Shown one piece after another: positions 18,112 through 26,182 of a DNA stretch of 57,751 nt. Source of the DNA: Candidatus Eisenbacteria bacterium (GTDB lineage Bacteria > Eisenbacteria > RBG-16-71-46 > SZUA-252); the NCBI GenBank assembly GCA_005893305.1, contig VBOZ01000036.1:1-57751 (forward strand), given 5' to 3'. The notes beneath the pieces were generated by a model. It searched no databases. It saw only the letters and a program-made list of their open reading frames with translations, and was not told where the DNA came from. Both the position numbers and the translations under genes were made by a program. Each line of letters starts with the position of its first letter. Positions within the stretch are counted from its first letter, which is position 1.

Positions 18112-20273
18112 GTTCTAAGGGTCCGCGCGCTGCCGACCGCCAGCTCTAGAGCGAGCGCGATCGCCGCGGCGAGCAGGAACGTCACCCAGAGCTCGCGCCC
18201 GCGCCGGGTGTCTTGAAGGTGCGTGGCCAGCGCGTTCGCGCTCGAGAGGACGGCGATGCGTCCCGCGGGCGCCGGGCCGGGTGCGGCGGTCGCCGCGGTC
18301 GCGGCCGCGGCGGGTCCCATGCCGCGCGGGGCCATGAGGAGCGAGTCGGTCTGGATCGGCGCGAGGTCGCTCTCGATCGGATCCACGTTCACCGCGACGG
18401 TGGCGAGCGTCTTGCCCCCCGATTCGAATACGTAGAAGCCTGGACGGAGCGCGGGCGTGTCGGCGACACCGCGATAGGCCGTCCCCTCCGACTCGATCGC
18501 GGCCTGCGATGCATAGCCCTCCGGGCCGCGCACCAGGACCGCGGCGCCGGGGGCCGCCAGGAGTCGCGCGACCGGAGGCTCACCCACCTTGAGCGAGCCG
18601 GTCGACGACGTCTTGGAAGCGCGCGCCGCGTGGGAGACGAGGCCCCGCACGAGCGGAACGAACGCGCCCGAGTACGGTAGATCGCCCCAGTCGTCGGAGA
18701 AGGAGCTGAGGAACACGCCCACCCCGGGCGCGGTCGCGACGACCGGAAGACCACCTGTCGTCTGCACCACGATCTCCGTGCGGGGGGACGTGACGCGCCC
18801 GCGGATGAGCGCGGTCAGCCGCGACTGGGTGAGCGTCGATCCGACCCCGACCGTGATCCCCTCGAGCACGTCGTGCCCGGGGATGCGGGCCTTGAGCTCG
18901 AAGGGCGCGCCCTCGGCGGCCTGCTCGGTCCCCTCGAGGGCCAAGTCGATGAGCCCCTGAAAGAGGTGCGCGCTGTAGTAGTCGGGGTCGGAGTGGGGCC
19001 CGAGCGCCACGACAAGGCCTCCCCCGTCGCGGAGAAAGGTGCGGAGCTTGGCCTCCGCGTCGGCGGAGAGGGAGGCGACGTCTTCCAGGAGCACGACATC
19101 GGTCGTCGACCGGCTGAGCGAGAGCAGCGACGCCGGTGTCCCCGTCTCGGCCGTGAACCCTCCGGTGCCGTCGCCGCCGGGATCGAGCGCCAACGCCGCG
19201 AATCGAGGTGGCGGCGTCCCATCCCGCGCCTCCGCGATCCGGAGCACGCGGAGGGAACGCGGCGCCCCGAGCGCCGCGTACCAGCGATCGTCCGCCGGAA
19301 GCGCGTCCTGGTCGGACTCCAAGATAACCGGTCCCGCCGAGCCGGCCGCATCGGGCGCGCCCCGCCAATCGAGCGGCATCGAGACCCAGCGGACCTCGTC
19401 GCTCCGTAGCGTGATGTCCCCGCCGCCGATCAGCGCGTCGCCGCGGCGAACCCGGATCGCCACGCGATCGCTCGGCGCGTCCGCGTGATTGGCGAGGCGC
19501 GCGCGCAGCTCGAGCCCGCGGCCCTCCGGGCCGGGCCGAAGCTGGGGGTCGACGTCCTGGAATGCGTGGTTCGGCAAGCGGCCTTGGACCAGCGGGACGA
19601 GGTAGATCCGCACGCCGGCCCCCGCCGCCGCCGCGATCTCCGCCCGGACCTCGGGGGCGAAGTTGGCGCGCTGCAGGTCGCTGATCACGTAGAGCTCTCT
19701 GGCTTGGAGTCGGCTTCGCTGGAGAGCGCGGCGGGCTTCGAGAATCGCCGCCGCCATCTTCGCGGGCAGCGAGGTCGCCTCGACCCGTTCGAGGGCCCGC
19801 TTGAGACGGACGCGATCGGTGGTGTGTCCCGCGCCGTTGGCGTCGGGACGGGTCGAGGTCGCGATCGAGATCTCATCGCCGGGGCGGGCCGCCTCGAGAA
19901 TCGCCGCGGCTCGCTCCTTCGCGATCTCAATCCTGGGACGTGCCTGTTCTTCGAGCGCGGCCATGCTCTCCGAGTCGTCGATCAGGATCGCCACGGCCGC
20001 GGCGGAGTGGGCGACCGTGTTGTGCGGCGTGAGCGACGGCCGCGCGAAGGCCAGCACGAGGAGAAGGATCGCGAGCGTGCGCAGGATCAGGAGGAGGATC
20101 TCGCGAAGCCTGAGCCGGCGGATTTCCTGCGGCTCGAGGTCGCGAAGGAACTGGGTCGTCGGAAAGCTCACCTCGGGGAGCCGCCGGCGGCTCAAGAGGT
20201 GGATCACGATCGGAATCGCGGCCGCGGGAAGCGCCCAGAGAAACGCCGGATTCAGGAACGAGAAGACGGGCAT
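18108..20273 (-). CDS. BatA/VWA-domain membrane protein
   Basis: A 721-residue membrane protein. The N-terminus (FLNPAFLWALPAAAIPIVIHLLSRRR) is the BatA/aerotolerance N-terminal domain, with a second helix LILRTLAILLLVLAFARPSL. A von Willebrand A domain follows at about residues 90-200 with MIDAS start LIDDSESM, then beta-rich segments, a GATase-like stretch near residue 400 (VVLLEDVASLSADAE ... GGGLVVALGPH), and one C-terminal TM helix (LLAAAIALALELAVG). Family members occur with MoxR and DUF58 proteins, exactly as here. The substrate or partner is unknown for most such systems, though roles in envelope stress and metalloprotein assembly have been proposed. Confidence 0.82.
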   Translation of the reverse strand: MPVFSFLNPAFLWALPAAAIPIVIHLLSRRRLPEVSFPTTQFLRDLEPQEIRRLRLREILLLILRTLAILLLVLAFARPSLTPHNTVAHSAAAVAILIDDSESMAALEEQARPRIEIAKERAAAILEAARPGDEISIATSTRPDANGAGHTTDRVRLKRALERVEATSLPAKMAAAILEARRALQRSRLQARELYVISDLQRANFAPEVRAEIAAAAGAGVRIYLVPLVQGRLPNHAFQDVDPQLRPGPEGRGLELRARLANHADAPSDRVAIRVRRGDALIGGGDITLRSDEVRWVSMPLDWRGAPDAAGSAGPVILESDQDALPADDRWYAALGAPRSLRVLRIAEARDGTPPPRFAALALDPGGDGTGGFTAETGTPASLLSLSRSTTDVVLLEDVASLSADAEAKLRTFLRDGGGLVVALGPHSDPDYYSAHLFQGLIDLALEGTEQAAEGAPFELKARIPGHDVLEGITVGVGSTLTQSRLTALIRGRVTSPRTEIVVQTTGGLPVVATAPGVGVFLSSFSDDWGDLPYSGAFVPLVRGLVSHAARASKTSSTGSLKVGEPPVARLLAAPGAAVLVRGPEGYASQAAIESEGTAYRGVADTPALRPGFYVFESGGKTLATVAVNVDPIESDLAPIQTDSLLMAPRGMGPAAAATAATAAPGPAPAGRIAVLSSANALATHLQDTRRGRELWVTFLLAAAIALALELAVGSARTLRT

Positions 20274-20285
20274 GCGTCCGGCGCG

Positions 20286-21182
20286 CTAGAGAAGCCGCGC
20301 GCGCTTGGAGAGGTACTCGAGCAGCGCGCGGTCGTACGGCTGGTCTGTCGTCAGGGGAACGTAGCCCGCGTTTTTCTCGATGCAGTACTGGCGGATCCGG
20401 TCCCTCCACTCGCCGACGCGCGCGCGGTAGTCCGGGCGCAGCTCCTGGGGCCGCGTGGTCACGCGCTCACCGGACTCCATGTCCACGTAGACCGCCTCGC
20501 GCTCGAAGTTGAAGGACACTTCTTGGGGGTCGAGCACGTGGAAGACGAGCACCTCGTGCTTGCGGTGGCGGAAATGGTGGATCGCCTGCTCGATCCGATC
20601 GGGCTCGTCGAGGAGGTCGGAAAGGATGACGACAAGCCCGCGCCGCGTCATCCGCTCCGCGAGGGAGTGGAGCGAGGCGGCGAAGTTGGTGGTGCCGCCG
20701 GGCGTCAGGCGCTCGAGCAATAAGAGGAGCGGGCGTACGTGTCCCATCGTGGAGCGAGGCGGGATCTGCTCGCCCTGTCCCGCGGCGAAGGCGAACATCC
20801 CCACGGCGTCGTTCTGGCGAAGCATGAGGTACGCGAGCGCGGCGGCGAGCTGGCGCGAGTAGTCGAGCTTCGTGATCCCGTGGGAGCCATAGCCCATGCT
20901 CGCGCTCGTGTCGACGAGGATCATCGCGCGGAGGTTCGTCTCTTCCTCGTACTGCTTGATGTACTTGCGATCGGACTTCGCGAGGACCTTCCAATCGAGA
21001 TGGCGGAGCGGGTCGCCCGGCATGTACTGGCGGTGCTCCGCGAACTCGACGCTGAACCCGTGATAGGGGCTCCGGTGAAGGCCGGTCAGGAAGCCCTCAA
21101 CCACAAGCCGGGCCGTGAGATCGAGTCGCGCGAGCTTCGAGACGAAGTGGGGATCGAGGAGGCGCGGACGGTTTTCGCTCAT
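20286..21182 (-). CDS. DUF58 domain protein with VWA-like fold
   Basis: A 298-residue cytoplasmic protein. The DUF58 signature is clear at residues 40-75 (GFSVEFAEHRQYMPGDPLRHLDWKV, given here as its family block: Y-x-x-G-D-x-x-x-x-I/L-D-W). A VWA MIDAS motif LVDTSASMGYGS lies near residue 92. It has no TM helix, unlike some DUF58 proteins. It stands 12 bases after moxR and before the BatA-like gene, so the three form a standard MoxR AAA+/VWA module in which the ATPase is thought to act as a chaperone for the VWA proteins. Confidence 0.88.
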   Translation of the reverse strand: MSENRPRLLDPHFVSKLARLDLTARLVVEGFLTGLHRSPYHGFSVEFAEHRQYMPGDPLRHLDWKVLAKSDRKYIKQYEEETNLRAMILVDTSASMGYGSHGITKLDYSRQLAAALAYLMLRQNDAVGMFAFAAGQGEQIPPRSTMGHVRPLLLLLERLTPGGTTNFAASLHSLAERMTRRGLVVILSDLLDEPDRIEQAIHHFRHRKHEVLVFHVLDPQEVSFNFEREAVYVDMESGERVTTRPQELRPDYRARVGEWRDRIRQYCIEKNAGYVPLTTDQPYDRALLEYLSKRARLL

Positions 21183-21194
21183 GGCGGCCCCGCG

Positions 21195-22211
21195 CTACGA
21201 ATGCTTGCCGTCGACGCTCGGGGTCGCCTCGAGGAGCTTCGCGATGATGTCGAGGCTCGAGATCCCGTCGGCCTCGGCGTTGAAGTTGGGAATGATCCGG
21301 TGGCGAAGCACGGACGGCGCGACCGCCTTGACATCGTCCGCCGCAGGCGTCGGCCGGCCGGCGAGCGCGGCCCGCGCTTTCGCGCCGAGCACGAGGTATT
21401 GGGCGGCGCGGGGCCCCGCGCCCCAGCTCACCCAGTCGCGGATGAAGGAATCGCTCTGCGGGCTCGGACGGGAGGCGCGCGCCAGGCGCACCGCGTAGCG
21501 GACGACGTGCTCCGCGACCGGAACGCGCCGCACCAGGTGCTGGAGCTCGAGGATCCGCTCGACGCCCATCACCTTCTTCGGCTCGGCCTCGTAGTCGCTC
21601 GTCGTGGTCGCGACGATGCGCTCCTCCTCCTGCTCGCCGGGATATCCAACCGAGATGTGGAACATGAAGCGGTCGAGCTGGGCCTCGGGGAGCGGGTAGG
21701 TGCCCTCGAACTCGATCGGGTTCTGCGTCGCGAGCACGAAGAACGGGAGAGCGAGCGGGTAGGTCGTGCCGCCCGCGGTCACGCGGTACTCCTGCATCGA
21801 CTGGAGCAGCGCGGCCTGCGTCTTCGGCGGCGTCCGGTTGATCTCGTCGGCCAGGACCATGTTCGCAAAGATCGGCCCGCGCAGAAATTTGAACGCGCGC
21901 TTCCCGGTGACCGGATCGTCCTCGAGGATCTCCGTCCCGGTGATGTCGGACGGCATGAGGTCGGGCGTGAACTGGATCCGGCTGAACTTGAGATCCAGGA
22001 TCTTGGCGAGCGTCGAGACCAGAAGGGTCTTCGCCAGTCCTGGAACGCCGACGACGAGGCAATGCCCGTTCGCGAAGAGCACCGTGAGCAGCTGCTCCAC
22101 GACCGTGTCCTGCCCGACGATGACCTTGCGCAGCTCGGTAAGAATCTCGGAGCGAGCCGCCTTCAGCCCCTCGAGTAGGCCCACATCGTTTTGCGCGACC
22201 GGTTGAGTCAT
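21195..22211 (-). CDS. moxR: MoxR family AAA+ ATPase
   Basis: A 338-residue MoxR ATPase. Walker A is GVPGLAKT, the MoxR-specific segment RIQFTPDLMPSDITG follows, Walker B is NMVLADEINRTPPKTQ, sensor 1 reads VLATQNPIEFEGTYPLPEAQ, and the arginine finger lies in DRFMFHI. It heads the MoxR-DUF58-BatA module and probably remodels the VWA proteins encoded after it. The region just upstream (22212-22388) carries DnaA boxes rather than an obvious sigma70 promoter. Confidence 0.92.
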   Translation of the reverse strand: MTQPVAQNDVGLLEGLKAARSEILTELRKVIVGQDTVVEQLLTVLFANGHCLVVGVPGLAKTLLVSTLAKILDLKFSRIQFTPDLMPSDITGTEILEDDPVTGKRAFKFLRGPIFANMVLADEINRTPPKTQAALLQSMQEYRVTAGGTTYPLALPFFVLATQNPIEFEGTYPLPEAQLDRFMFHISVGYPGEQEEERIVATTTSDYEAEPKKVMGVERILELQHLVRRVPVAEHVVRYAVRLARASRPSPQSDSFIRDWVSWGAGPRAAQYLVLGAKARAALAGRPTPAADDVKAVAPSVLRHRIIPNFNAEADGISSLDIIAKLLEATPSVDGKHS

Positions 22212-22388
22212 GATTTTTTCCCCAGAATTCGTAGGACGGACGCCTACATCGTTTTGCGCGCCAGTATGCTGCGGGCCATGCGGCTGTGCATAACCGTTGG
22301 CTTCAGCATAGGCAGTGCGGCTTCAAGTCTTTGGCAAAATTACCTTTGGAGAGTTTTCCACATTTTCGACCGACTTATCCACAGGCAA
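22212..22388. other. Intergenic region with a DnaA-box cluster, candidate oriC element
   Basis: This 177-base gap between parB and moxR is visibly richer in A+T than its surroundings. It contains TTATCCACA at 22375-22383, TTTTCCACA (one mismatch from consensus) at 22354-22362, and TGTGCATAA at 22285-22293, which is TTATGCACA on the other strand. Two of three fit the TTATNCACA DnaA-box consensus exactly. AT-rich sequence (AAAATTACC, 22336-22344) lies between the boxes. Clustered boxes beside parAB are compatible with a replication origin or a DnaA-regulated promoter; which one cannot be settled by reading. Confidence 0.55.
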
Positions 22389-23330
22389 TCAACGCTCTGC
22401 TGGCAGGCGAGCGCGCTCGAGGAGCTGTGCCGCGGCGGTGATCTCCCGGAACAGGCCTACCAATCGCTCCAACTCTTCCTCTGAGTGGTAGTCGATCGAG
22501 ATCGATCCCGACCCACCGCGCCTGCGCGTGATCCTCACGCGCGACGCCACGATTCTCACCAACTCGTCCTCCAGGGCCATTAGTTCCCCGGAAACCGCGC
22601 GCTTCGGTGTGCGGCGGGAGCGCTGCGGCTGCGCGCCGCCGGATCGCTTCGCCCGTTCCTCGAGCTCTCGGACCGACCAACCGTGGCTTGCGGCCGAGTT
22701 CGCGAGCTCGGTCTGGTGCTTCGAGTCGGTGACAGAGAGGAGCGCCCGCGCATGCCCGGCCGAGAGCTGATTCGATTCGATCAGCCGCTGGGCGTCCTCA
22801 GGCAAATTATTGAATCTTATGATGTTGGAAACCGTAGAGCGATCCTTGCCGACACGCTCTCCGATTTCGTCGTGTTTCAGGCCGTATTCCGTTGCGAGCC
22901 TGTAGTATGCACGCGCCTCGTCGATTGGGTTCAGGTTTTCGCGCTGGATGTTTTCGATGAGCGCGATCAGGAGCGACTCGCGGTCGGTGAGCGGGCGGAT
23001 GATCGCCGGGATCGTGTCGAACCCGGCCTCCCGGGTCGCGAGGAAGCGACGCTCGCCGGCGACAAGTTGGTACCCATCTGCGGCGGGTCGAAGAAGGATC
23101 GGCTGGAGCACACCTCGCTCGCGGATCGAATCGGCGAGCTCTTTGATCGTCGCGGGGTCGAACTGCGTCCGGGGCTGGGCTGGGTTGCGCGAGATCTTCG
23201 TGAGCGCAATGTGCTGAATGTCGCCTTCGCGAACTTCGTAATGGCGAGGCTCCGGAACGATCGACACCTCGCTTTCGACGGCCTTTGGGATGAGGGCCTC
23301 GAGCCCCCTGCCTAGCGCTTTCCTAACCAC
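22389..23330 (-). CDS. parB: Chromosome partitioning protein ParB
   Basis: A 313-residue CTPase and parS-binding protein. Motifs in order: the N-terminal ParA-activating stretch (RKALGRGLEALIP), the CTP-binding box with NPAQPR and GERRFLATREAG (usual GERRxRAA slightly altered), ENIQRENLNPIDEA, the helix-turn-helix (EIGERVGKDRSTVSNIIRF), and a C-terminal dimerisation region. The start overlaps the parA stop by eight bases, as is usual for parAB. Three perfect parS sites lie 0.9-2 kb away beside parA and rsmG. Confidence 0.95.
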   Translation of the reverse strand: MVRKALGRGLEALIPKAVESEVSIVPEPRHYEVREGDIQHIALTKISRNPAQPRTQFDPATIKELADSIRERGVLQPILLRPAADGYQLVAGERRFLATREAGFDTIPAIIRPLTDRESLLIALIENIQRENLNPIDEARAYYRLATEYGLKHDEIGERVGKDRSTVSNIIRFNNLPEDAQRLIESNQLSAGHARALLSVTDSKHQTELANSAASHGWSVRELEERAKRSGGAQPQRSRRTPKRAVSGELMALEDELVRIVASRVRITRRRGGSGSISIDYHSEEELERLVGLFREITAAAQLLERARLPAER

Positions 23331-24084
23331 GTTCGATCACCTCCCTGGCGAGACTCATGTAGCTGGTGGCCCCGGTGCAGCTGGGATCGTAGGTAACGAC
23401 CGGCTTGCCGAAGCTCGGCGCTTCGCTGAGCCGGACGTTTCTTGGAATCACTGTTTGATAAACCCGCTCCGCAAAGAAGCGTCGCGTCTCGGCCAGAACC
23501 TGCTGCGACAGGTTGAGTCGATTGTCGAACATCGTCAGCAGCACACCCTCGATCTGAAGGCCGGGGTTGAGTGCCTGCTGCACGAGGCGAATCGCGCCGA
23601 GCAGGTGACTCAATCCTTCGAGTGCGTAGTACTCACACTGGACCGGGACCAGGACAGACCGCGCGGCGGTGAGAGCGTTGATGGTCAGAAATCCGAGTGA
23701 GGGGGGCGCGTCAATCAGGATGAAATCGTATCGCTCTTGAAGGGGCTCGAGCGCTTCCTTGAGTTTGAACTCGCGCCGCTCCGCGTCGGCCAGCTCGATC
23801 TCCGCGCCGGCGAGACGTTGTCCTGAGGGCACGAGGTGGAGGCCGGGCACCTCGGTCTCAACGATCACCTCAGTGATCGGCGTCCCCGAGATGAGGACCT
23901 CATAGATCCCCTTCGGCACCTTGAGGCCCGGGAATCCGAGACCGCTGCCGGCATTGCCTTGGGGATCCGAGTCGACAAGAAGCACGCGCTTCCCGCTCAG
24001 CGCGAGAGCCGCGGCGAGATTGATGGCGGTCGTCGTCTTTCCGACACCGCCCTTCTGATTCGCTATCGCAACCATCCTGGTCAT
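23323..24084 (-). CDS. parA: Chromosome partitioning ATPase ParA (Soj)
   Basis: A 253-residue deviant Walker A ATPase: IANQKGGVGKTTTAINLAAAL at the N-terminus with the signature Lys, then DSDPQGNAGSGLG, and FILIDAPPSLGFLTINAL as Walker B. It positions ParB-parS complexes on the nucleoid. A second ATG nine bases inside (MVAIANQ) is an alternative start. Upstream on the minus strand a weak sigma70-like pair is seen (TTGGAT at 24176-24171, TAGACT at 24151-24146, spacer 19), and one parS site lies just beyond. Confidence 0.95.
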   Translation of the reverse strand: MTRMVAIANQKGGVGKTTTAINLAAALALSGKRVLLVDSDPQGNAGSGLGFPGLKVPKGIYEVLISGTPITEVIVETEVPGLHLVPSGQRLAGAEIELADAERREFKLKEALEPLQERYDFILIDAPPSLGFLTINALTAARSVLVPVQCEYYALEGLSHLLGAIRLVQQALNPGLQIEGVLLTMFDNRLNLSQQVLAETRRFFAERVYQTVIPRNVRLSEAPSFGKPVVTYDPSCTGATSYMSLAREVIERG

Positions 24085-24185
24085 TTTGATTATCCCCGTT
24101 CCGGTCGACGCTGTGCGCCGGACCCCGTTCCTGTCGGGGAGCCGCAGTCTACGCGATCGCGAGGTCCAAAATCCAATCCCAAAAA

Positions 24186-24201
24186 TGTTTCACGTGAAAC
24201 A
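24186..24201. other. parS: parS site 1
   Basis: Perfect 16-base palindrome TGTTTCACGTGAAACA, the universal ParB binding consensus, extended by one A/T pair on each side. It lies about 100 bases upstream of parA. Confidence 0.97.
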
Positions 24202-24266
24202 TCTCGGTAAGCATTTGGAATTATGCGCGTTGTCCCGGCGGCTTCGCGAAGATGTGCCTCCCGAGC

Positions 24267-24395
24267 AGGATTGGAAGCGATGTTAGGGGCCAGCGGGGAC
24301 TCAAATCGGGCGGCATCGGAGGCGATGTTGCGGTCCGCGGCTACTCAAGGCGGCCGGCATCGGAGGCGATGTTGCGGTCTGCGGCCACTCAAGGC
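24267..24395. repeat. Tandem repeat, unit 44-45 bases, three copies
   Basis: Copies 2 (from 24311) and 3 (from 24355) share a 41-base core that differs at only two positions; copy 1 (from 24267) is clearly related but diverged (shared GCGATGTT, CAGCGGGGACTCAA-type sequence). The array sits between parS sites 1 and 2 in non-coding sequence. No palindrome typical of a CRISPR repeat is present and the copies abut directly. Confidence 0.8.
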
Positions 24396-24679
24396 AGAAG
24401 GGCGCGGCACGCGTGAGCATCTAGGCATGGTCGACAAGGTAGACGGCTCCACCCTACCGGGTCCGCAACGGCTGGGCTGTCGAAGCTGAGAGGGCGGCGG
24501 TTCTCGGTGGAGCACTCACTGCCGATCAGGAAGGCGTGCCGGTCCGATGATCGCCCGGGCGACCTTCCCCTCGTGCGGGCGATCGCGGCTCTCTGTAAAT
24601 CGCGTCCCTCAGGGCCGCTGGAGCGCCATTTCGCTGAACACGCCTGGTTAACCAGCATATTTGCAGTATTTTATGAGAA
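24396..24679. other. Non-coding stretch between the tandem repeat and parS site 2
   Basis: About 280 bases without a gene I can support. Its last 50 bases (GCCATTTCGCTGAA at 24628-24641 and the AT-rich run before parS 2) match the sequence ahead of parS 3 at 25310-25364, so they belong to a duplicated block. Confidence 0.5.
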
Positions 24680-24695
24680 TGTTTCACGTGAAACA
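24680..24695. other. parS: parS site 2
   Basis: Perfect TGTTTCACGTGAAACA palindrome. It lies at the 3' end of the rsmG remnant and is flanked by AT-rich sequence also seen next to site 3. Confidence 0.97.
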
Positions 24696-24699
24696 TTGC

Positions 24700-25180
24700 C
24701 CAGAACGATCGCCGGGGAGGCGGTGCGAGATATGGGGCTGAGGCGGCGGAGGTGCGGCGGCAGGATCTCCTCCGCGGAGAAGCCTACTCCTAGAAAGTAG
24801 ACCCAGCGCGCGTCCGATGCGTGGATCGGTCCGAGCGATCCGAGGGGATCCGGAAGCGAGGCCAACGCCCAAATGGAGACCTCGTCGAAACCAGGCGAAA
24901 GAGAGTCGGCCCGAGCTGAGGGTCCGAGTCGCCCGCGAGATCCTCGAGGCGCGAAAGGAATGGCCTTCGCGTTCCTGAGCCCCAGTTCCGGCGCCGCGCG
25001 CTAGAGGAAGCCCGTCTCCCTCTCTCGGCGTTCGAGGAGCGCCACGGTCCGCGTTCGAGGAGCGTCCACGGTCGCTGAAGGCCAGGCTGTCGCGAGCGGG
25101 ATCCCCAGAAACCCGGCGCCGCTTCCCACGTCGGATCGGGAGGCGGGTGGGCGATCGAACGGGGAGAACGGGAGTCGAGG
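24700..25180 (-). pseudogene. Degenerate partial copy of rsmG
   Basis: Reading leftward, this stretch matches the intact rsmG (25427-26182) from its SAM-binding motif to near its C-terminus, broken by frameshifts and deletions. One in-frame remnant (24865 to 24671) encodes [18 protein letters not shown], matching [18 protein letters not shown] in the intact gene. At the DNA level shared blocks include CTCCTCCGCGG, CCTTCGCGTTCCTGAGCCCCAG and ACCCGGCGCCGCTTCCCACG, offset by 760-770 bases. The flanking parS is duplicated with it. The N-terminal third of the gene is absent. It cannot make a working methyltransferase. Confidence 0.88.
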
Positions 25181-25364
25181 GTGGCTCGCGAAGAGAGAGG
25201 ATAGGGCACAGAGCCACCTCTCAAACTCATCCCCGCGAGGAGCGGGTGGGTATTCGCTGCCGCGTGCCGACCCAGACTGTGAGAATCCTGTTTCTCATCT
25301 CCCCGGGAGGCCATTTCGCTGAAGGGCTCAGGTTATCGTATTTATTGGCAATTTATTGTGGAGA
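25181..25364. other. Spacer between the rsmG remnant and parS site 3
   Basis: About 180 bases without a gene. A CCCGC-GAGGA-GCGGG hairpin lies at 25231-25245. The last 55 bases repeat the sequence ahead of parS 2 (GCCATTTCGCTGAA, then an AT-rich run). Confidence 0.5.
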
Positions 25365-25380
25365 TGTTTCACGTGAAACA
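25365..25380. other. parS: parS site 3
   Basis: Perfect TGTTTCACGTGAAACA palindrome, 46 bases beyond the rsmG stop. The three sites are 494 and 685 bases apart. Confidence 0.97.
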
Positions 25381-25426
25381 TTGCGCGGAGCGAGTGTGTG
25401 GAGATGCGGAGGTGGTTGCGAGGGGC

Positions 25427-26182
25427 TTAGCCGCGCTCGTTCAAGCGCCCGTGAAGGAGCTGTCCTCCAAACTTCCCGCGGGCGACCTCCGCGCCTTGGC
25501 CGAGCGGACCAAGACCGGACAGAATCTCCTCCGCGGGGGACCCTGCCCCCAGGAAGTAGACCCAGCGCGCACCTGGCGCGCAGACCGGATCGAGCGAGCC
25601 AAGGATACGCGGGAGTGAGCCCAGAGCCCGGATGAAGACAGACTGGAAGCCCGGCTGTCGGGAATCTGGGCGAGCCGAATCTGAGCGGGCCTGTGATTGT
25701 GAGCCGGCCTGTGAGAGTGAGCCGCTAGCGAGATTCTCGAGGCGCGAGGGAATGACCTTCGCGTTCCTGAGCCCCAGCTCCCGCACCGCGCGCTCGAGGA
25801 AGCCCGCCTTCCTCTCTCGGCGCTCGAGGAGCGTCACGGTCGCAGAGGGCCAGACAGCCGCGAGCGGGATCCCTGGAAACCCGGCGCCGCTTCCCACGTC
25901 GAGCACCGAGGCGGGTGGACGATCGAACAGTGAGATCGGGTTCAGCGAGTCAAGGATGTGGCGCGTGAACAGCGTGGATCGGTCGCCCTTCGAGATGAGG
26001 CTCAGACGCCACGCGTGCTCGTAGACAAGCAGGCCGAATTTCGTCAGGAGATGAAGGACCTGAATGTCCACCAGCTCCGGCCCCGCCGGGCCAGAGAGCG
26101 CCTGCACGAAATCGCGGTGGTCGGCCTGGAGACTAGGCGGGAGCTGGGGCGTGCCCGCGGCGGCGGCGTTCTCGCTCTGCAT
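25427..26182 (-). CDS. rsmG: 16S rRNA (guanine527-N7)-methyltransferase
   Basis: RsmG (GidB) methylates G527 of 16S rRNA. Visible motifs: RHILDSL near residue 75, the SAM motif [16 protein letters not shown] near residue 93, [12 protein letters not shown], and the RALGSLP segment. Between the last two a Ser/Gln/Ala-rich insertion of about 25 residues ([13 protein letters not shown]) interrupts the usual spacing. The start at 26182 overlaps mnmG by 50 bases; a later GTG near residue 27 is possible but would remove a helix. The order mnmE-mnmG-rsmG-parA-parB is conserved near many origins. A broken copy lies directly downstream. Confidence 0.9.
   Translation of the reverse strand: MQSENAAAAGTPQLPPSLQADHRDFVQALSGPAGPELVDIQVLHLLTKFGLLVYEHAWRLSLISKGDRSTLFTRHILDSLNPISLFDRPPASVLDVGSGAGFPGIPLAAVWPSATVTLLERRERKAGFLERAVRELGLRNAKVIPSRLENLASGSLSQAGSQSQARSDSARPDSRQPGFQSVFIRALGSLPRILGSLDPVCAPGARWVYFLGAGSPAEEILSGLGPLGQGAEVARGKFGGQLLHGRLNERG

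Noticed and set aside
24267-24395. Possible CRISPR array
   Set aside because: Copies are directly adjacent with no spacers, the first copy is diverged, and no cas gene is near.
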